From Cephalopachus bancanus (Eukaryota; Chordata; Mammalia; Primates; Tarsiidae), in the NCBI GenBank assembly GCA_027257055.1, contig JAPVLO010000384.1, positions 1,488,001 to 1,552,000 on the forward strand: a stretch of DNA of 64,000 nt. Reading direction: 5' to 3'. Shown here piece after piece: positions 23,316-34,458 of the stretch; position 1 is the first letter of the stretch; each line of letters starts with the position of its first letter. The notes under the pieces were generated by a model. It had not been told where the DNA came from, did not search any database, and worked only from the letters and a program-made list of their open reading frames with translations. Position numbers and translations under genes: made by a program.

Positions 23316-24855
23316 ACAATGTACTTTCTTAAATTCAAACTGAAATTACAAATCATGGTGCCCCTTACTCCATTTTAGCTAGTGAAATGTATTAATATCT
23401 TGTAACTATCACTATGTTTACTTCGATCTTTGCCTACTTTAAATCTAAAGACCAGTGGGCCAATCAACTTTTGCGAAGCGTTGAACTGAAATGATATGAG
23501 CAACAATTGGTTGCTTTCTCTCACCATCAGTAATCAGGAGAGGAAGAAAACTGGGAGAAAAGGGCGTGTTTAATTTCTATAACCAGGTTATGGAAAGATG
23601 GGTCAACAACACTGCCAAAATCCATACTCAAAACAACACAAATTCAATTCAATATTTATACCCAGAATTCATAGTCTTTCACCCACCCTGAGTTTGAAGC
23701 CTATTTGCATTAATTGTGACCATTGACATGACACAAAGTATCCCGGGTATACTGACATTTTAGATAGTAATTTACAATATTTTTTTTAGTTTTTCAGAGG
23801 AAGGGGCTGACAGTTGCAACATTTGGAAGGAAGGGAAAGTAGCAACATTCAAAATAATAGCTTTAAATTGTTTTAAACCATAATTGTAATAAACTTCTAT
23901 TCCCAGAGCCCTGGCCTATAACAGCCCAATGTCCTCGAATTCACAGATGGAGGGGAGGTGGTCAATGCCCACACCAGGCTTTCAGGTACACCCCTGACAG
24001 CATTGGACTACTAGGTGGTCTGGCTTTCCTCTTTAGCACCTGCAATGACTTACTAGATGAGTTTGACCTTCAAGGTCAGTCGGGCAAAACTGGGCGAGGA
24101 GACGAAAAGCGGAGTTAAGGGCAGTGGCGGAGGGAAGGAAAGAGTGTGCACTTTTAAATTCAAGTGGCTTCTATATGAGCCTGACTCAGTTAAAAAAGAA
24201 TATACATTTTTAAGTCTTTTCTGAATGACCGTTCTCACGTAGCTAAAATGGCCTCTTTTTAGCCTATCACAGAATTTCGCCTGGATGACCAAGAAAAAGC
24301 CTGCCTCAGAGCATTTGCAGGATCTGGAAGGGGAGATGTGTGTTCCTTGAACGTGTGTGTGTGTGTGTAATGAAAAGTTGCAATGTCACCATCATGAATG
24401 CCATTTAAAAAGCTACAGTAGATTAGTATTATTTAGTATTATTCATAGCTATTGTCCACAGCAAGCACTGTCACTACATTTACTCTCAAAGTCAGAGTTT
24501 TATTTACAATTTCAGCTAGAATCACCAGTTTGTTTGTCCTGCTTACTAAAGGATCTTACTTATCCAGTAGATGATATGCTTGGCTTCAGAAATGCGTGAC
24601 ATTAACCCAAATCTGCATTTCTAATCAGTGACCAGATTTGGCCTCTTTTCATATTTATACATATTGCTAATTGCTCTTCAGCTGTCGACACTTGCTCATC
24701 AAAGGTAATCCTATTTTTTAATAAAGCTCTTTAAAGCTCTCTTAAAAAAAGGAAGACAGTTACTAAACGAGTGCTTATTAGCTTGAACCATATGAATTTG
24801 CCAATATTTGACTTTTTGACCTACAATAAAGGGTATTTCACAATATTATATTTCA
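23316..24855. other. Unique intergenic DNA
   Basis: No repeat or gene recognised. Contains a nuclear-receptor-like paired half-site at 24064-24078 and a short (GT)n at 24353-24368. Confidence 0.5.
24064..24078. promoter_or_regulatory. Paired AGGTCA half-sites (motif match only)
   Basis: TGACCTTCAAGGTCA contains two opposed AGGTCA half-sites, and TCAAGGTCA fits the extended monomer site of NR5A/ERR receptors. A chance match is possible; no functional claim. Confidence 0.25.
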
Positions 24856-24859
24856 ACTA

Positions 24860-25050
24860 ATTTTCTATTCAAGCCTTATCACAACCTTGTAAGACAAGGA
24901 GGTAAAAGAACACATACGCACATTTACTGAGTAGGAGATGACACTGGATGTTAAATGACTTAGACTGTCTCACAGCTAGAAAGCAACAGAGTTGGAATTT
25001 GGATTTGGACTGCCAACACTGAGTCTACTCATTCACATGTTGCCCTTTGT
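24860..25050 (-). mobile_element. MIR SINE, antisense (partly duplicated)
   Basis: CTTGTAAGACAAGGAGGTAA, ACAGCTAGAAAGCAACAGAG, TTGGAATTTGGATTTGGAC and TGAGTCTACTCATTCACA match complementary MIR order. Its right part lies in the block repeated at 25715-25890. Confidence 0.65.
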
Positions 25051-25152
25051 GGTAATAAACTATTACTTGTCTATCTTTACAAGCATACAGGTATCTTCAG
25101 TTGTTAGAGATTTTTGATCACATCTACTATTTCAAGGCCAGTGTCATAAATT
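24978..25152 (+). repeat. Long direct repeat flanking an L1 (copy 1)
   Basis: About 175 bp from AGAAAGCAACAGAG to CAGTGTCATAAATT, repeated at 25715-25890 with roughly 12% differences by hand alignment. The two copies abut the L1 insertion on both sides. Confidence 0.93.
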
Positions 25153-25714
25153 TCTGAAAGAACTACTTCTGAAGGAATTTGAAATTCACCTTCCCTATGA
25201 CCCATTAATCCCCCTATTGGGAATATACTGGGAGGAACTCAAGTCACTCTACATAAAAGGTACTTACATACGCATGTTATCTGCAGCTCTATTCACAATA
25301 GCAAAAACATGGAACCAACCATGCTGCCCATCGAAGCTGGACTGGATAAAAAAATGTGGCACATACACACAATGGAAAATTATGCAGCCTTAAAGGGCAA
25401 ACATAAGGCCTTCACAGCAACTTAGATGGATTTAGAGTCAATCACACTCAGCGATCTATAACCGAAACAAAGAACAGAGTCCCATATGATCTCACTCCTA
25501 AGTGAACCTTTAACAATTATAATACTATAAGAAAGCGATTGGCAGTAGTGGGAAATTGCTAGGGAAGGAGAGGGTGGGGATTGGCAGTTGAGGAAAACTG
25601 TCAGGGGAGGGAGGGGCACACCTTATCAACAAGGGTACCCGCATAATCAACGTTTGTATACCTAACCCTGAATTGTACCCTACATGTTTATAAGAGAGAG
25701 AGAGAGAGAGAGAG
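25153..25714 (+). mobile_element. 5'-truncated L1 between 175-bp direct repeats
   Basis: ORF2 C-terminus from TCTGAAAGAACTAC, AACATGGAACCAACCATG, 3' UTR to CCTAACCCTGAATTGTACCC, with the tail replaced by (AG)n at 25693-25716. Its flanking duplication is about ten times longer than a usual L1 TSD. Confidence 0.95.
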
Positions 25715-25890
25715 AGAAAGTAACAGAGTTGGAATTTGGATTTGGAACTGGCAACACTGAATCTACTCATTCACATCTTACCCTTTGTAGTAATAAACTA
25801 TTACTTACCTATCTTTACAATCATACAGCTATCTTCAGTTATTAGAGATTTTTGTCCATATCTAGTATTTCAAGACCAATGTGGCAAATT
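25715..25890 (+). repeat. Long direct repeat flanking an L1 (copy 2)
   Basis: Second copy of the 24978-25152 block, from AGAAAGTAACAGAG to CAATGTGGCAAATT, immediately downstream of the L1 tail. Unduplicated unique sequence follows. Confidence 0.93.
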
Positions 25891-27134
25891 AATATGCTAC
25901 CTCTGAAAATTGGTTGGATGGAAGAAGCAAAATGGTATTGCAGAAATAGCAGGAATTACATTGTCAGTTATTTCCTATAATGTTTGTCTGTTAACTTGCA
26001 TCTATGATCATGATTCCTCAACAGGTCTGTGTGTTTTTGATGAGACATAGTGTGTGCATACTTTCAAGAAAGCAAGCAAATCCTAGAAAAGAAAAAACAG
26101 GCAAAATTGATTAGAAGGACTCCACACACTATCATTTAGCTGTCAGTTCTTAGTTGAACTGAGAAGAGAAAATTGAACATAAATTCATAAGGCAAGGTTT
26201 AAAATACACAGGGGGAATATGCTTAATCTAACCTTCATATGGCGATACCTCTCCCCATGGCCTGACTACCTGCAGCTCTGATCTTAGTTGGCAAAGTATC
26301 CCAACTTTGCCAAAAAGAGGCAAAGATAAACCACCAGTTCAGCTTGTGAGTGAAAACGTGGTCTGTAGCTGTCACTGAAAGATTCCCTAGGGAAACTGCT
26401 GCTTTGGGAGACTTCTGCAAGGGCTGCAATGTGACTGTGCATTTTTGTTCCACTCTAAATAATATGGAAGGCCTCCACTTGAAGAAGTATACTTGAGAAA
26501 AACTACTTATCAGCGGGATCATCTTAATATTGCTAAAATTAATAGTGCTCTCTTAATTCAGGAGATCTATTATTTTGGCATGTCTTCTAGGTCAGTCAAG
26601 CAAAGCTAGAAGAGCTTGCAAATGTGGCATCTGGAATTGTGTAGTCCATGATGGTGTTTATCATATTAGTTATCAAATGTTTATGCATATCCCTATCGGT
26701 CAATGGCTGATTTATTCAGCTCATTTGTGGATATTGTGCTCCAATTACTGTTCATGTGTAAGATGAACCTACTGAGTCATACCTGGTTCTCCCTCCTAAA
26801 GTTGTATTTGTGAGTTTCGCTTATGCAACTTACTCAGGAAAACCTTCAGGCTTCCATGTATTCTTCTTCCTGTGTGGACTCTTTCTCATTTGTCTTGGTG
26901 GTAAGTATTTCCAGAACTAGCAAGAATCAGAGAAAAAATGGTCAACTTTTGACGTAGCACCTTGTCCAGAATTATTTAACCATAAAAACTCCTGTGTCCA
27001 TCCTTTTAAAAATAGAAACCTACCCATACTTTGGCCTACCAACTCCCCTTCTCTTCTTTGGTTTACTTTTCTTTGTCGTATGGATCAGCTCTTAAAGTAC
27101 AAAGTAATTATTTTGCTAAGTGTCTTTTATCTCC
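25891..27134. other. Unique intergenic DNA
   Basis: No repeat or gene recognised. Confidence 0.5.
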
Positions 27135-27240
27135 CAGATAAAATCTCTAAAATGATAGGGGAACAGAGATGTCTTTATTTATTCCCTAATTTATTGTCAG
27201 TGTCTGACAAATAGTGCATAATAAATGTTATTTTAATCAA
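27135..27240 (+). mobile_element. L2 LINE 3' terminus
   Basis: GATAAAATCTCTAAAATGATAGG, GAACAGAGATGTCTTTATTT, GACAAATAGTGCATAATAAATG and AATCAATAAGTGA (in parts) correspond to the L2 3' end layout. Confidence 0.6.
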
Positions 27241-28275
27241 TAAGTGAACTAACGTGGAAGGTTTCTTCTTCATCTGTAAATTTTTGATAATGAGAGTATA
27301 AGCAGCTCTTATTAACCAAAACTTTTGCATTCCTAAAAAGAGTGTTTGATAGCAAATTCCCAGATAGTTGGAGACTATATTCCGTTATTTTTAATGGAAA
27401 AAACATAATTGGTTCCAAGTATGTCTCAAAAAACCAACCAAATGATACTAAAATATTCTCAAACACTGTAGTCACCATTCACAAATGATTTTTATGTAAC
27501 ACAAAACATTCAGAATACAAAGTGCCTAATTACTTAGCAAGTAATAAAGCCACTGGTATGTTTCTGTGCAATATGCATTAATACTATGAGATTTCCCTTC
27601 ACACTGTAAGAAGCAGATCTCCAATGTAAATAAACAACGAAATAATTAAATGTAGGGAAGAGTCTAAGTTGCTAGTCGTGCCCTCAGGCATCTGACATGA
27701 GCAAACAGAAATCCATGACAGCATAAACCTTTCAGCTAAGGGGAGATAAGACAATAGCTACAATATATCACAGGTTTAAATATTTTAATACAAGTCATAA
27801 TCTCAGAGGAGGACGGCTGAGATAGAAATGCAATGTGATTGAAGTTATTTCACAACGAAAGACTCCCAGTATTAGATGTCTTTGCCAATATTAGTGTCTT
27901 TGCCAATATGAAGTTTTGTTTAGGGACCTTTTGACTTTGATAGTCAATTTTTTGCCAATGAAAAAAAAAATATATAATAGCAAGTCCTTATAGTGAAGGG
28001 ATAGTATGTTTTTGAACAGCAAGAACTAATTGTGCATATCTCAAAGGGGTTTTGAAAATTAAATGGAGTATTCTCTGCAAAGCACTTGCCTCTATTAATT
28101 ATGCATTGTATAGTAATGGATATTATGAGTTTGAAAGAAGTAGAAAGATAGATGAATTGTTGCCACTAAGTTCACTGTCAATTAATATGCTTTCGTTTTT
28201 TGTCTGTTTGCTTTGCTCATGAATTTTCTTGTCTTCTGCCCATCAGTGATTTTTTTTCTGACTCAATAATCTTGC
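27241..28275. other. Unique intergenic DNA
   Basis: AT-rich; no repeat or gene recognised. Confidence 0.5.
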
Positions 28276-28279
28276 AATT

Positions 28280-28770
28280 TGCTAACTTGGGAAAAGTGAA
28301 ATTAAAAGAGAGGCCCCCAAACTGTCATATCAAAGTGTCATTTTAATCAGCTGTGAGCAAGCAACCTGCAGTCCCATAGCTGCAATGGTAATGATTATTT
28401 TTTCCAGGTGCTCTTAATAAGGCTCTTATCTCATATGGATTTGTCTGGTGTCGAGCATAATTCTCCAAAACTGCTATCCCAGGGGCTAAAAACCAGTTAG
28501 GCTGCTAATGCTTGGTTTTAAAAAGTTGGAAAGGATTGATACCTGTTCTGCTTATGACAAATCCCTCTGCATTATTTCAGACGCATAGTCTGTAATAGCT
28601 TTGTATATCCAATATTGCACCTAGGAAATGATCAAATCTGAAACTAAACAAATATTGTCAATGCATTATGGGTCATAAATTTGAGTGTCAAGCTGTTCCT
28701 GGTTTTATGGAGCCCGTTACTGATACAGTGGAACCACTGCTGATCTAGCTTCACTGATAATGACAGGAAA
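28280..28770. other. Candidate conserved noncoding element
   Basis: About 490 bp free of recognisable repeats, of even composition, with no simple-sequence drift. It holds homeodomain-type cores (GGTAATGATTATT at about 28387, GCTAATGC at 28503) and an NFI-half-like CCTGCAGTCCC. No ORF. Its texture resembles developmental enhancers in gene deserts. This is inference only; conservation was not tested. Confidence 0.3.
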
Positions 28771-29589
28771 AAGAGTAAAACACGATTCCCCTATGCCACC
28801 TTACAGCAAAATTTTATTTTCCTTTCTACATTATCTACAAAGCAAGTAGACAAAGAAGTTTCTGGTCATATATGACAGTGATGTCTTTCTTTTTGGATGG
28901 AAAATCTTTGCAGTAGTCTGCATGCACTTAATTTAGTAAAGGGGTACCTCATTACCCTAAAAAAAAAGATAACCGGAACAATATTTGTTAGTCTCATTAT
29001 CTATATTGCCAATGACTATCTACTCACAGTTGTAGCACTAAAGTCAGAATTCATATTTATATTAGCATTTCAGCTTTATAAACACAGTTTTAATTTTGGT
29101 TTCTGTTTGTTGTTAATTGCCGTATGCAATTTGGAGCTTAAGAATACATATTTTGGTTTTACAGGTTAAATAGTACTTTCCCTGGTCCTGAGAAACAAAG
29201 TTGGATGCAATTTGGAAAAGTAAGAGAAAATTAATCAATAAAATGCTGAAATGTTGACATACTGAGCAAATTAGAGAAATACAGGGTTCCTCTATGAAAA
29301 ATGAATTCCTTTTTATTGATAGTAGACTAATGATTTGCATATGGTTCAACTATATTTTATTAATTTATTTCATTATCGAATACTCAAAGTTTCAAATACT
29401 TCATTTGCACAATTGATTTGCATAATGACACAAGAAAAAAATAAACTGAAAGTTTTAGGAAAAGATTAAAAATGAAAATTAATGCATGCTATTATTCAGT
29501 GGGTATATTGGCAACAAAATGGGATAGTCTCCATCTTTTCAAGAGAATAAGGAGAGTTAGAGAACAACAGAAGTTTGTTTGCATATAAA
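28771..29589. other. Unique intergenic DNA
   Basis: AT-rich; the short ORFs at 28897-29169 and 29113-29349 show no domain and are not called. Confidence 0.5.
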
Positions 29590-30112
29590 TCACATATCTT
29601 CAACTTTATTTAAGAGATATAATACAAATCACTGAGAATACACCGGGAAAAAAACCCTCAGAATTAAAGGAGAAAATAAAAAAAGAGCAGTAATCAATAA
29701 AATAGAAACAAAGGATGCAAAAGAAATACTCAAAACAAAGTTGATTTTTTATTAAAAAAATAAAAAGACAAACAACTATCATGATTGATTAAAAAAGAAG
29801 TTAAAGAACAAAATAAATATTGTGAATAAAAGGTCATAAATACAGAAAAAGTATCGATCATAATGATAATAAAATGAATACTATAAATGATTTTATGGCA
29901 ACAAGATTGAAATTTTTTTAGAATATATGTTAATGGTTAGAAAATGCAATTATGAGAATTGATTCATAGTTAGGTAAAACTATGACTAGTTCTGTACGTT
30001 GAAGAAATTGAAGCTGTTGTTAAAAAATTATTTCTCAACAAAATTACCAGGCCAAAATGAGTTTATAAGTTATATGAAATTTTTAAAAAATTCCAATTTC
30101 CTTTGTTTTCTC
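29590..30112 (+). mobile_element. Ancient L1M fragment, ORF2 linker region, sense
   Basis: AGAGCAGTAATCAATAAAAT, AAACAAAGTTGATTTTTTAT, ATTGATTAAAAAAGAAG and AAATTACCAGGCCAAAATGA correspond in order to the ORF2 segment between endonuclease and RT in old L1s. Heavily diverged and gapped. Confidence 0.72.
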
Positions 30113-30425
30113 AAATTGTGGTAAGAATACTCAACATGAGATCTATCCTCATAGCAACTTTTAAAATGTACAATGCAGTATTGGTACATATAGGTATAGT
30201 ATTATACAGTAAGTCTCTGTAAATTTGTTCGTTTTCTATACAAGATGATGTTCTATTTCTTCTTTACTCTCTGGAAAATATTATTCTATTCTCTGTTTCT
30301 ATGCGTTTGATTACTCTATCTTATAGGAGTTGAAGCATGTAGTATTTGTCCTTCTATGATTGGTTAATTTAGTATAGTGTCCTCTGAGTTCATCCATATT
30401 GTGTCTTTTTGCCCTTTTCTTTTTC
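30113..30425 (-). mobile_element. Ancient L1M 3' region, antisense
   Basis: TTGTGGTAAGAATACTCAAC, AATGTACAATGCAGTATTGG, GAAGCATGTAGTATTTGTCC and GAGTTCATCCATATTGTG are landmarks of antisense old-L1 3' UTR and ORF2 end. Opposite orientation to the fragment beside it. Confidence 0.65.
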
Positions 30426-30489
30426 TGTATTTGATTGATTGCTTTTATCTTACTCCTTTCAAAATTATCTTTGACTTTGGATGATTAAA

Positions 30490-31745
30490 AAAAATTGGGT
30501 GTTGACTTCTTAGGGGCCATGCTACTTGTGGTAAATTTGACTTCATTTATGTGGATGGACATTTCTCGCCCCAGATTTTTTAAGTTTCTGGCCATAAATC
30601 CTTTAAATATGATTTCTGCTTCTTTTTCTCTCTCTTTTGCTTCCGGATTTCTGTAATACTAAATTGATTTGCTTGATTATGTGCCAGAAATCTTTTATTC
30701 TTTTTATTATTTGTACTTTTTGCTCCTCTAGATAATTTTATGACTTGTCTTCAAGTTCACTGATACTTCTTTTCTGCTTGATCAAGTCTGCTACTAAAGA
30801 CTTCTAGTTAAATTTTAGTTTAGTTATTGCATTCTTCAGCTCTAGAATTTCTGTTTGGTTTTTCTTTATAGTTTCTGTTTGGTTTTTCTTTATAGTTTCT
30901 ATATCTTTGTTGCTCTTCAAATTTTGTTCACTTATTATTTTCCTGATTTTGTTTAGCTGGCTGTTTATATTCTTTGTAACTTAAGCTTCATTAAGGTGGT
31001 TATTTTGAACTGTCAGTCAATTCATAAGTCACCATTTTATAAGGATTAGTTATTAAATATTTATTCTTATTGTTTGTTCTTTTGATTCTTTTAAGTTTCC
31101 CTGATTCTTTGTGTTTCTTTTAGTTTCAAGAATGGTGTTTTCACAGGCTGGCTTTGACTAGGAAAGATTTTCATCAATCTACCAAGCTAGAGATTTTGGA
31201 ATCTTCTCAAGCCTTTTCTATGAATGTGTCGTCTCTGGTGTTACATGTGACATGGACCAGGACATTGGAGGCATTTCCTACTTCTCTCCCTCTTTTCTTG
31301 TGGAGAAGTCACATATTTTGTGCAATCTCCCAAACTTGCTGAGCCAAGCGGTGCATAGCAGGTCGCCTGTACCTTTTTCTTTGTTTTTCGTTGCCCTCAA
31401 TAAACTATGAAAGTTCTGCCAGTAAGTCAGGTGAAGTGAAATATAAACCAGCTTCTCAGACAGTACAATGAAAGCTGGGACATTGAAGAAGCCTTCCATT
31501 TCTCTTGTTCCTAAAGGAGTAATCTCAGATTCTATACTTCCCCTCAATCTTGCAGAGCTGTGCCAGTCATAGTAACCTTCCCACTCTTTCTTTTCTGCTA
31601 ACTGGTCCCAGGCATCATAACTATGCTGGCTCAATCAACACTTTGTCCCAATTTTCTATCAAATTTTTTAGACAAAAAAAATTCCAGGAAAAATCTTCAC
31701 CTTATTTTCCATTTGCCAAAATCAAAGTCATTATGAGAAAAAACA
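30490..31745 (-). mobile_element. Ancient L1M 5' UTR / ORF1 region, antisense
   Basis: The proximal part (TTCAAGTTCACTGATACTTC, TCTGCTTGATCAAGTCTGCT, TTCAGCTCTAGAATTTCTG) is antisense ORF1-leader. The distal part to about 31745 (TGCTGAGCCAAGCGG, CAGAGCTGTGCCAGTCA, CCAGGCATCATAACTATG) is antisense L1M 5' UTR. A 24-bp tandem duplication lies at about 30848-30895. The ORF at 31278-31634 is inside this UTR and is not a gene. Confidence 0.75.
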
Positions 31746-31849
31746 CATACACATTTAAATCGCACATAAATAAACAGAAACCACAAAGAAAATATTAATA
31801 TTGTTTAATGTGTAGGAAAAAGATATACTCTAATCATGTTAGGTAAATT

Positions 31850-33020
31850 TTGCATGTAAAGGGATGATTCAATCTTAGGAAATAAATAAATAAAATTAAA
31901 CATATTAATATATGAAAGAGAAAAATAATATGACCATCTTAATTGGTGAAAAAAATTAAATAAAAATTTAATCCCAGTTCACAAAAACAATTGCTAGAAA
32001 ATTAATGTTAGAAGATACCTTTGTTTGCCTGCTAGATTGATTTCACTTTTAGAAGTACACTTGTTATTTTGTTTGGAAAACAACAGAGGAGTTCTTTTAG
32101 AAATACAGAATGATACAATGAATTACATAATCACCAATTTCATTATATATTGTAGTGGATGTTTTAGACATAACATGAAAAAAGTTTTGCAATTTTAGGG
32201 GAAGAACACATGACTATGCATGCCATATTAATTTATGTGGAAAATCTTAAAGATTCTGGAAATTATTAGAAACAATATGCATATTTGTCAAAGTGATTAT
32301 AAGATTAATATATTAGAACAAATCACGTTAAATTTGCTATTACTTGATCTTCTTTTTTTTTTTTTTTTTTTTGAGTTGGAGTCTCACTCAGTCGCCCAGA
32401 CTGGAGTGCAGTGGCCGCTCCCAGCCATCGCAGCCTCACCTGCTGGGCTTCAGCAATCCTTCCGCCTCAGCCTTCCCAGTAGCCGGAATTACAGGCATGC
32501 GCTACCACGCCCGGCTGATTTCTTGATTTATTGTAGAGATGAGGTCTCACTGCCCAGGCGGGTCTTGAACCCGCGGGCTCAGGCAATCCACTCACCTCAG
32601 CCTCCCAAAGGCGCGGGATTACAGGCTGAGCCACCGAGCCCAGCACTTGATCTTCTTAATATATAAGAATTGAATATGCTATGTATCAGCCTAATATGAA
32701 GCCTGTTGCATTTCTAAACACCAAAAGCAAACGATAAGAAACATATCGTGTCAGTGACACCATTTATAGAATGAATAGATTATATCAAAGATCTATAAGT
32801 AATCTGACAGAAAATTGTAAAATTCTATTATTGCATAGTAAGTGATGCCTAAATAAGTGAGAATTTAAGTCATGATCATGAATAAAAAGAATTAATACTG
32901 TAAACTTGTCAATTTTTCCTGATTAATCTATGAATTCAATTAAATTCTTATTAAAGAGTTGTGAAAAGAATTAATGCAGGTTCAATTGCAGAGTATTACA
33001 TGAAAACTTATAAGGTGGTT
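31850..33020 (+). mobile_element. Ancient L1M ORF2 (RT region), left part
   Basis: AAGGGATGATTCAATCTTAG, AGAGAAAAATAATATGACCA, the GTTGCATTTCTAAACACC block and TTAATCTATGAATTCAATTA follow the RT and downstream region of old L1 ORF2. Interrupted by an Alu (32342-32657) and, at its right edge, by young antisense L1s. It resumes at about 35693. Confidence 0.75.
32342..32657 (-). mobile_element. Dimeric Alu, antisense, inside L1M
   Basis: Young-looking copy: T-tail 32352-32372, CpG-rich body, linker TTTCTTGATTTATTGTAG, 5' end GCCACCGAGCCCAGC. Exact 13-bp TSD ACTTGATCTTCTT at 32342-32354 and 32645-32657. Confidence 0.97.
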
Positions 33021-33027
33021 CTAAAAT

Positions 33028-33791
33028 TTTTTTATTTTAAAAATGTGGTGTACAATTTAGGGTTAAGGTTTGAAGTTTTACATTTAGGTCTTTAATCCAT
33101 TTAGAGATGATTTTTGTGTATGGTGATAGGCAGGGGTCTTGTTTTCATCTTCTGCATGTCTTCAGCCAGTTTTCCCAGGACCATTTACTGAATTGGTTCT
33201 CTTCTCTCCAGTGGTTGGTGGTGGAGTCTTTGTTGAAGATGAGATGGTTGAGGAATTGAGATTTTGCTTCGGAAATCTCTATCTGTTCCATTGATCTATA
33301 TACCTGCTCTTGTACCAGTAGCAAGCTGTTTTAATTATTGTAGCTTTAAAATAAAGTTTAAAGTCTGGGAGTGTGATATCTCCCGATTTGTTTTTTGTTT
33401 GTTTGTTTCTTTGTTGAGGACTGTATTGGCTATTTGTGGTCATTTATGTTTCCATATGAATTCCTGTATAGTCATTTCCAGGTCTAAGAAGAATGCTGCT
33501 GGTAATTTAATGGGTATTGCATTAAATCTATATATTGCCTTGGGTAGAATAGACATCTTAACAATGGATGAAATATTTTTCCATTTGTTTGTGTCATCTT
33601 TGATTTCTTTGAAGGATAACTTGACTTCCTCTTTTCCTATTTGGGTACCCCTGATCTCCTTCTCTTGTCTACTTGCTCTAGTTAGGTCTTTCAAAAGTAT
33701 GTTGAAAAGGAGGGATGAGAGTGAGCATCTTTGTCTTGTTCTGGTTTTCAGGGGAAACGGTTCCAATTTATGTCTGGTTGGCAGTGTGTTG

Positions 33792-33829
<38 letters not shown>

Positions 33830-34458
33830 TGTTTGTAGATGGCTCCTACTGTTTTGAGGTAGGTGTTCCATCTGTGGCTAGATGTTTGAAGGTTTTTATC
33901 AAGAAGGAATGCTGGATTTTATCAAAAGCTTCTTCTGTGTTTAATGATATAATCATGTAGTTTTTGGTTTTACATCTGTTGATGTATTTAATTACATTTA
34001 TGGTCTTGTGAATGTTGAAGCAGCCTGGCAACCTGAGGATGAAGCCTACTTGGTCATGGTGGACAATTTTTGAAATGTGTTGTTGGATCTGGTTTGCTAG
34101 GATCTTGTTGAGAATTTTAGCATCTATGTTCATCAAGAATATTGGCCTATAGTTCTTTCTTTGTTGGCTCTTTACCATGTTTGGGTATCAATGTGATGTT
34201 AGCTTCGTAAACTGATTTGGGAAGAGTTCCATCTTTCTCAATTGCCTAGAATACTTTCAATAGGACTGGTATCAGCCCCTCCTTGTATGTTTTGTAGAAT
34301 TTTTCTGGAAAACTATTTGGTCCAGGACTTTTTTTTTAACGTAGTTTTCTTATGACACAGTCAATTTCTTGGATTGTTATTGGTTTATTAGGGTCTTAAT
34401 TTCTTCTTTTTACAACCTGTGGAGGTTGTGTGGTGTCAGAAAGTCCTTCGTTTCCTTT
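33028..34458 (-). mobile_element. Antisense L1 with two internal deletions
   Basis: The 3' tail and about 35 bp of 3' UTR (33028-33066) jump directly into ORF2 at 33067 (TTTGAAGTTTTACATTTAGG), skipping the C-terminal region and most of the UTR. In the minus-strand ORF at 33440-33871 the text runs from GKEEVKLSF into [10 protein letters not shown], so the FADD active-site block is deleted as well. A (GT)n expansion lies at 33794-33833. 5'-truncated near 34458. Confidence 0.9.

Noticed and set aside
31278..31634. 118-codon minus-strand ORF
   Set aside because: Lies within antisense L1M 5' UTR sequence; no independent coding evidence.
33028..34458. Spliced L1 (SpIRE-type) explanation for the internal deletions
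   Set aside because: No GT donor or AG acceptor at the joins when compared with L1-A and L1-B.
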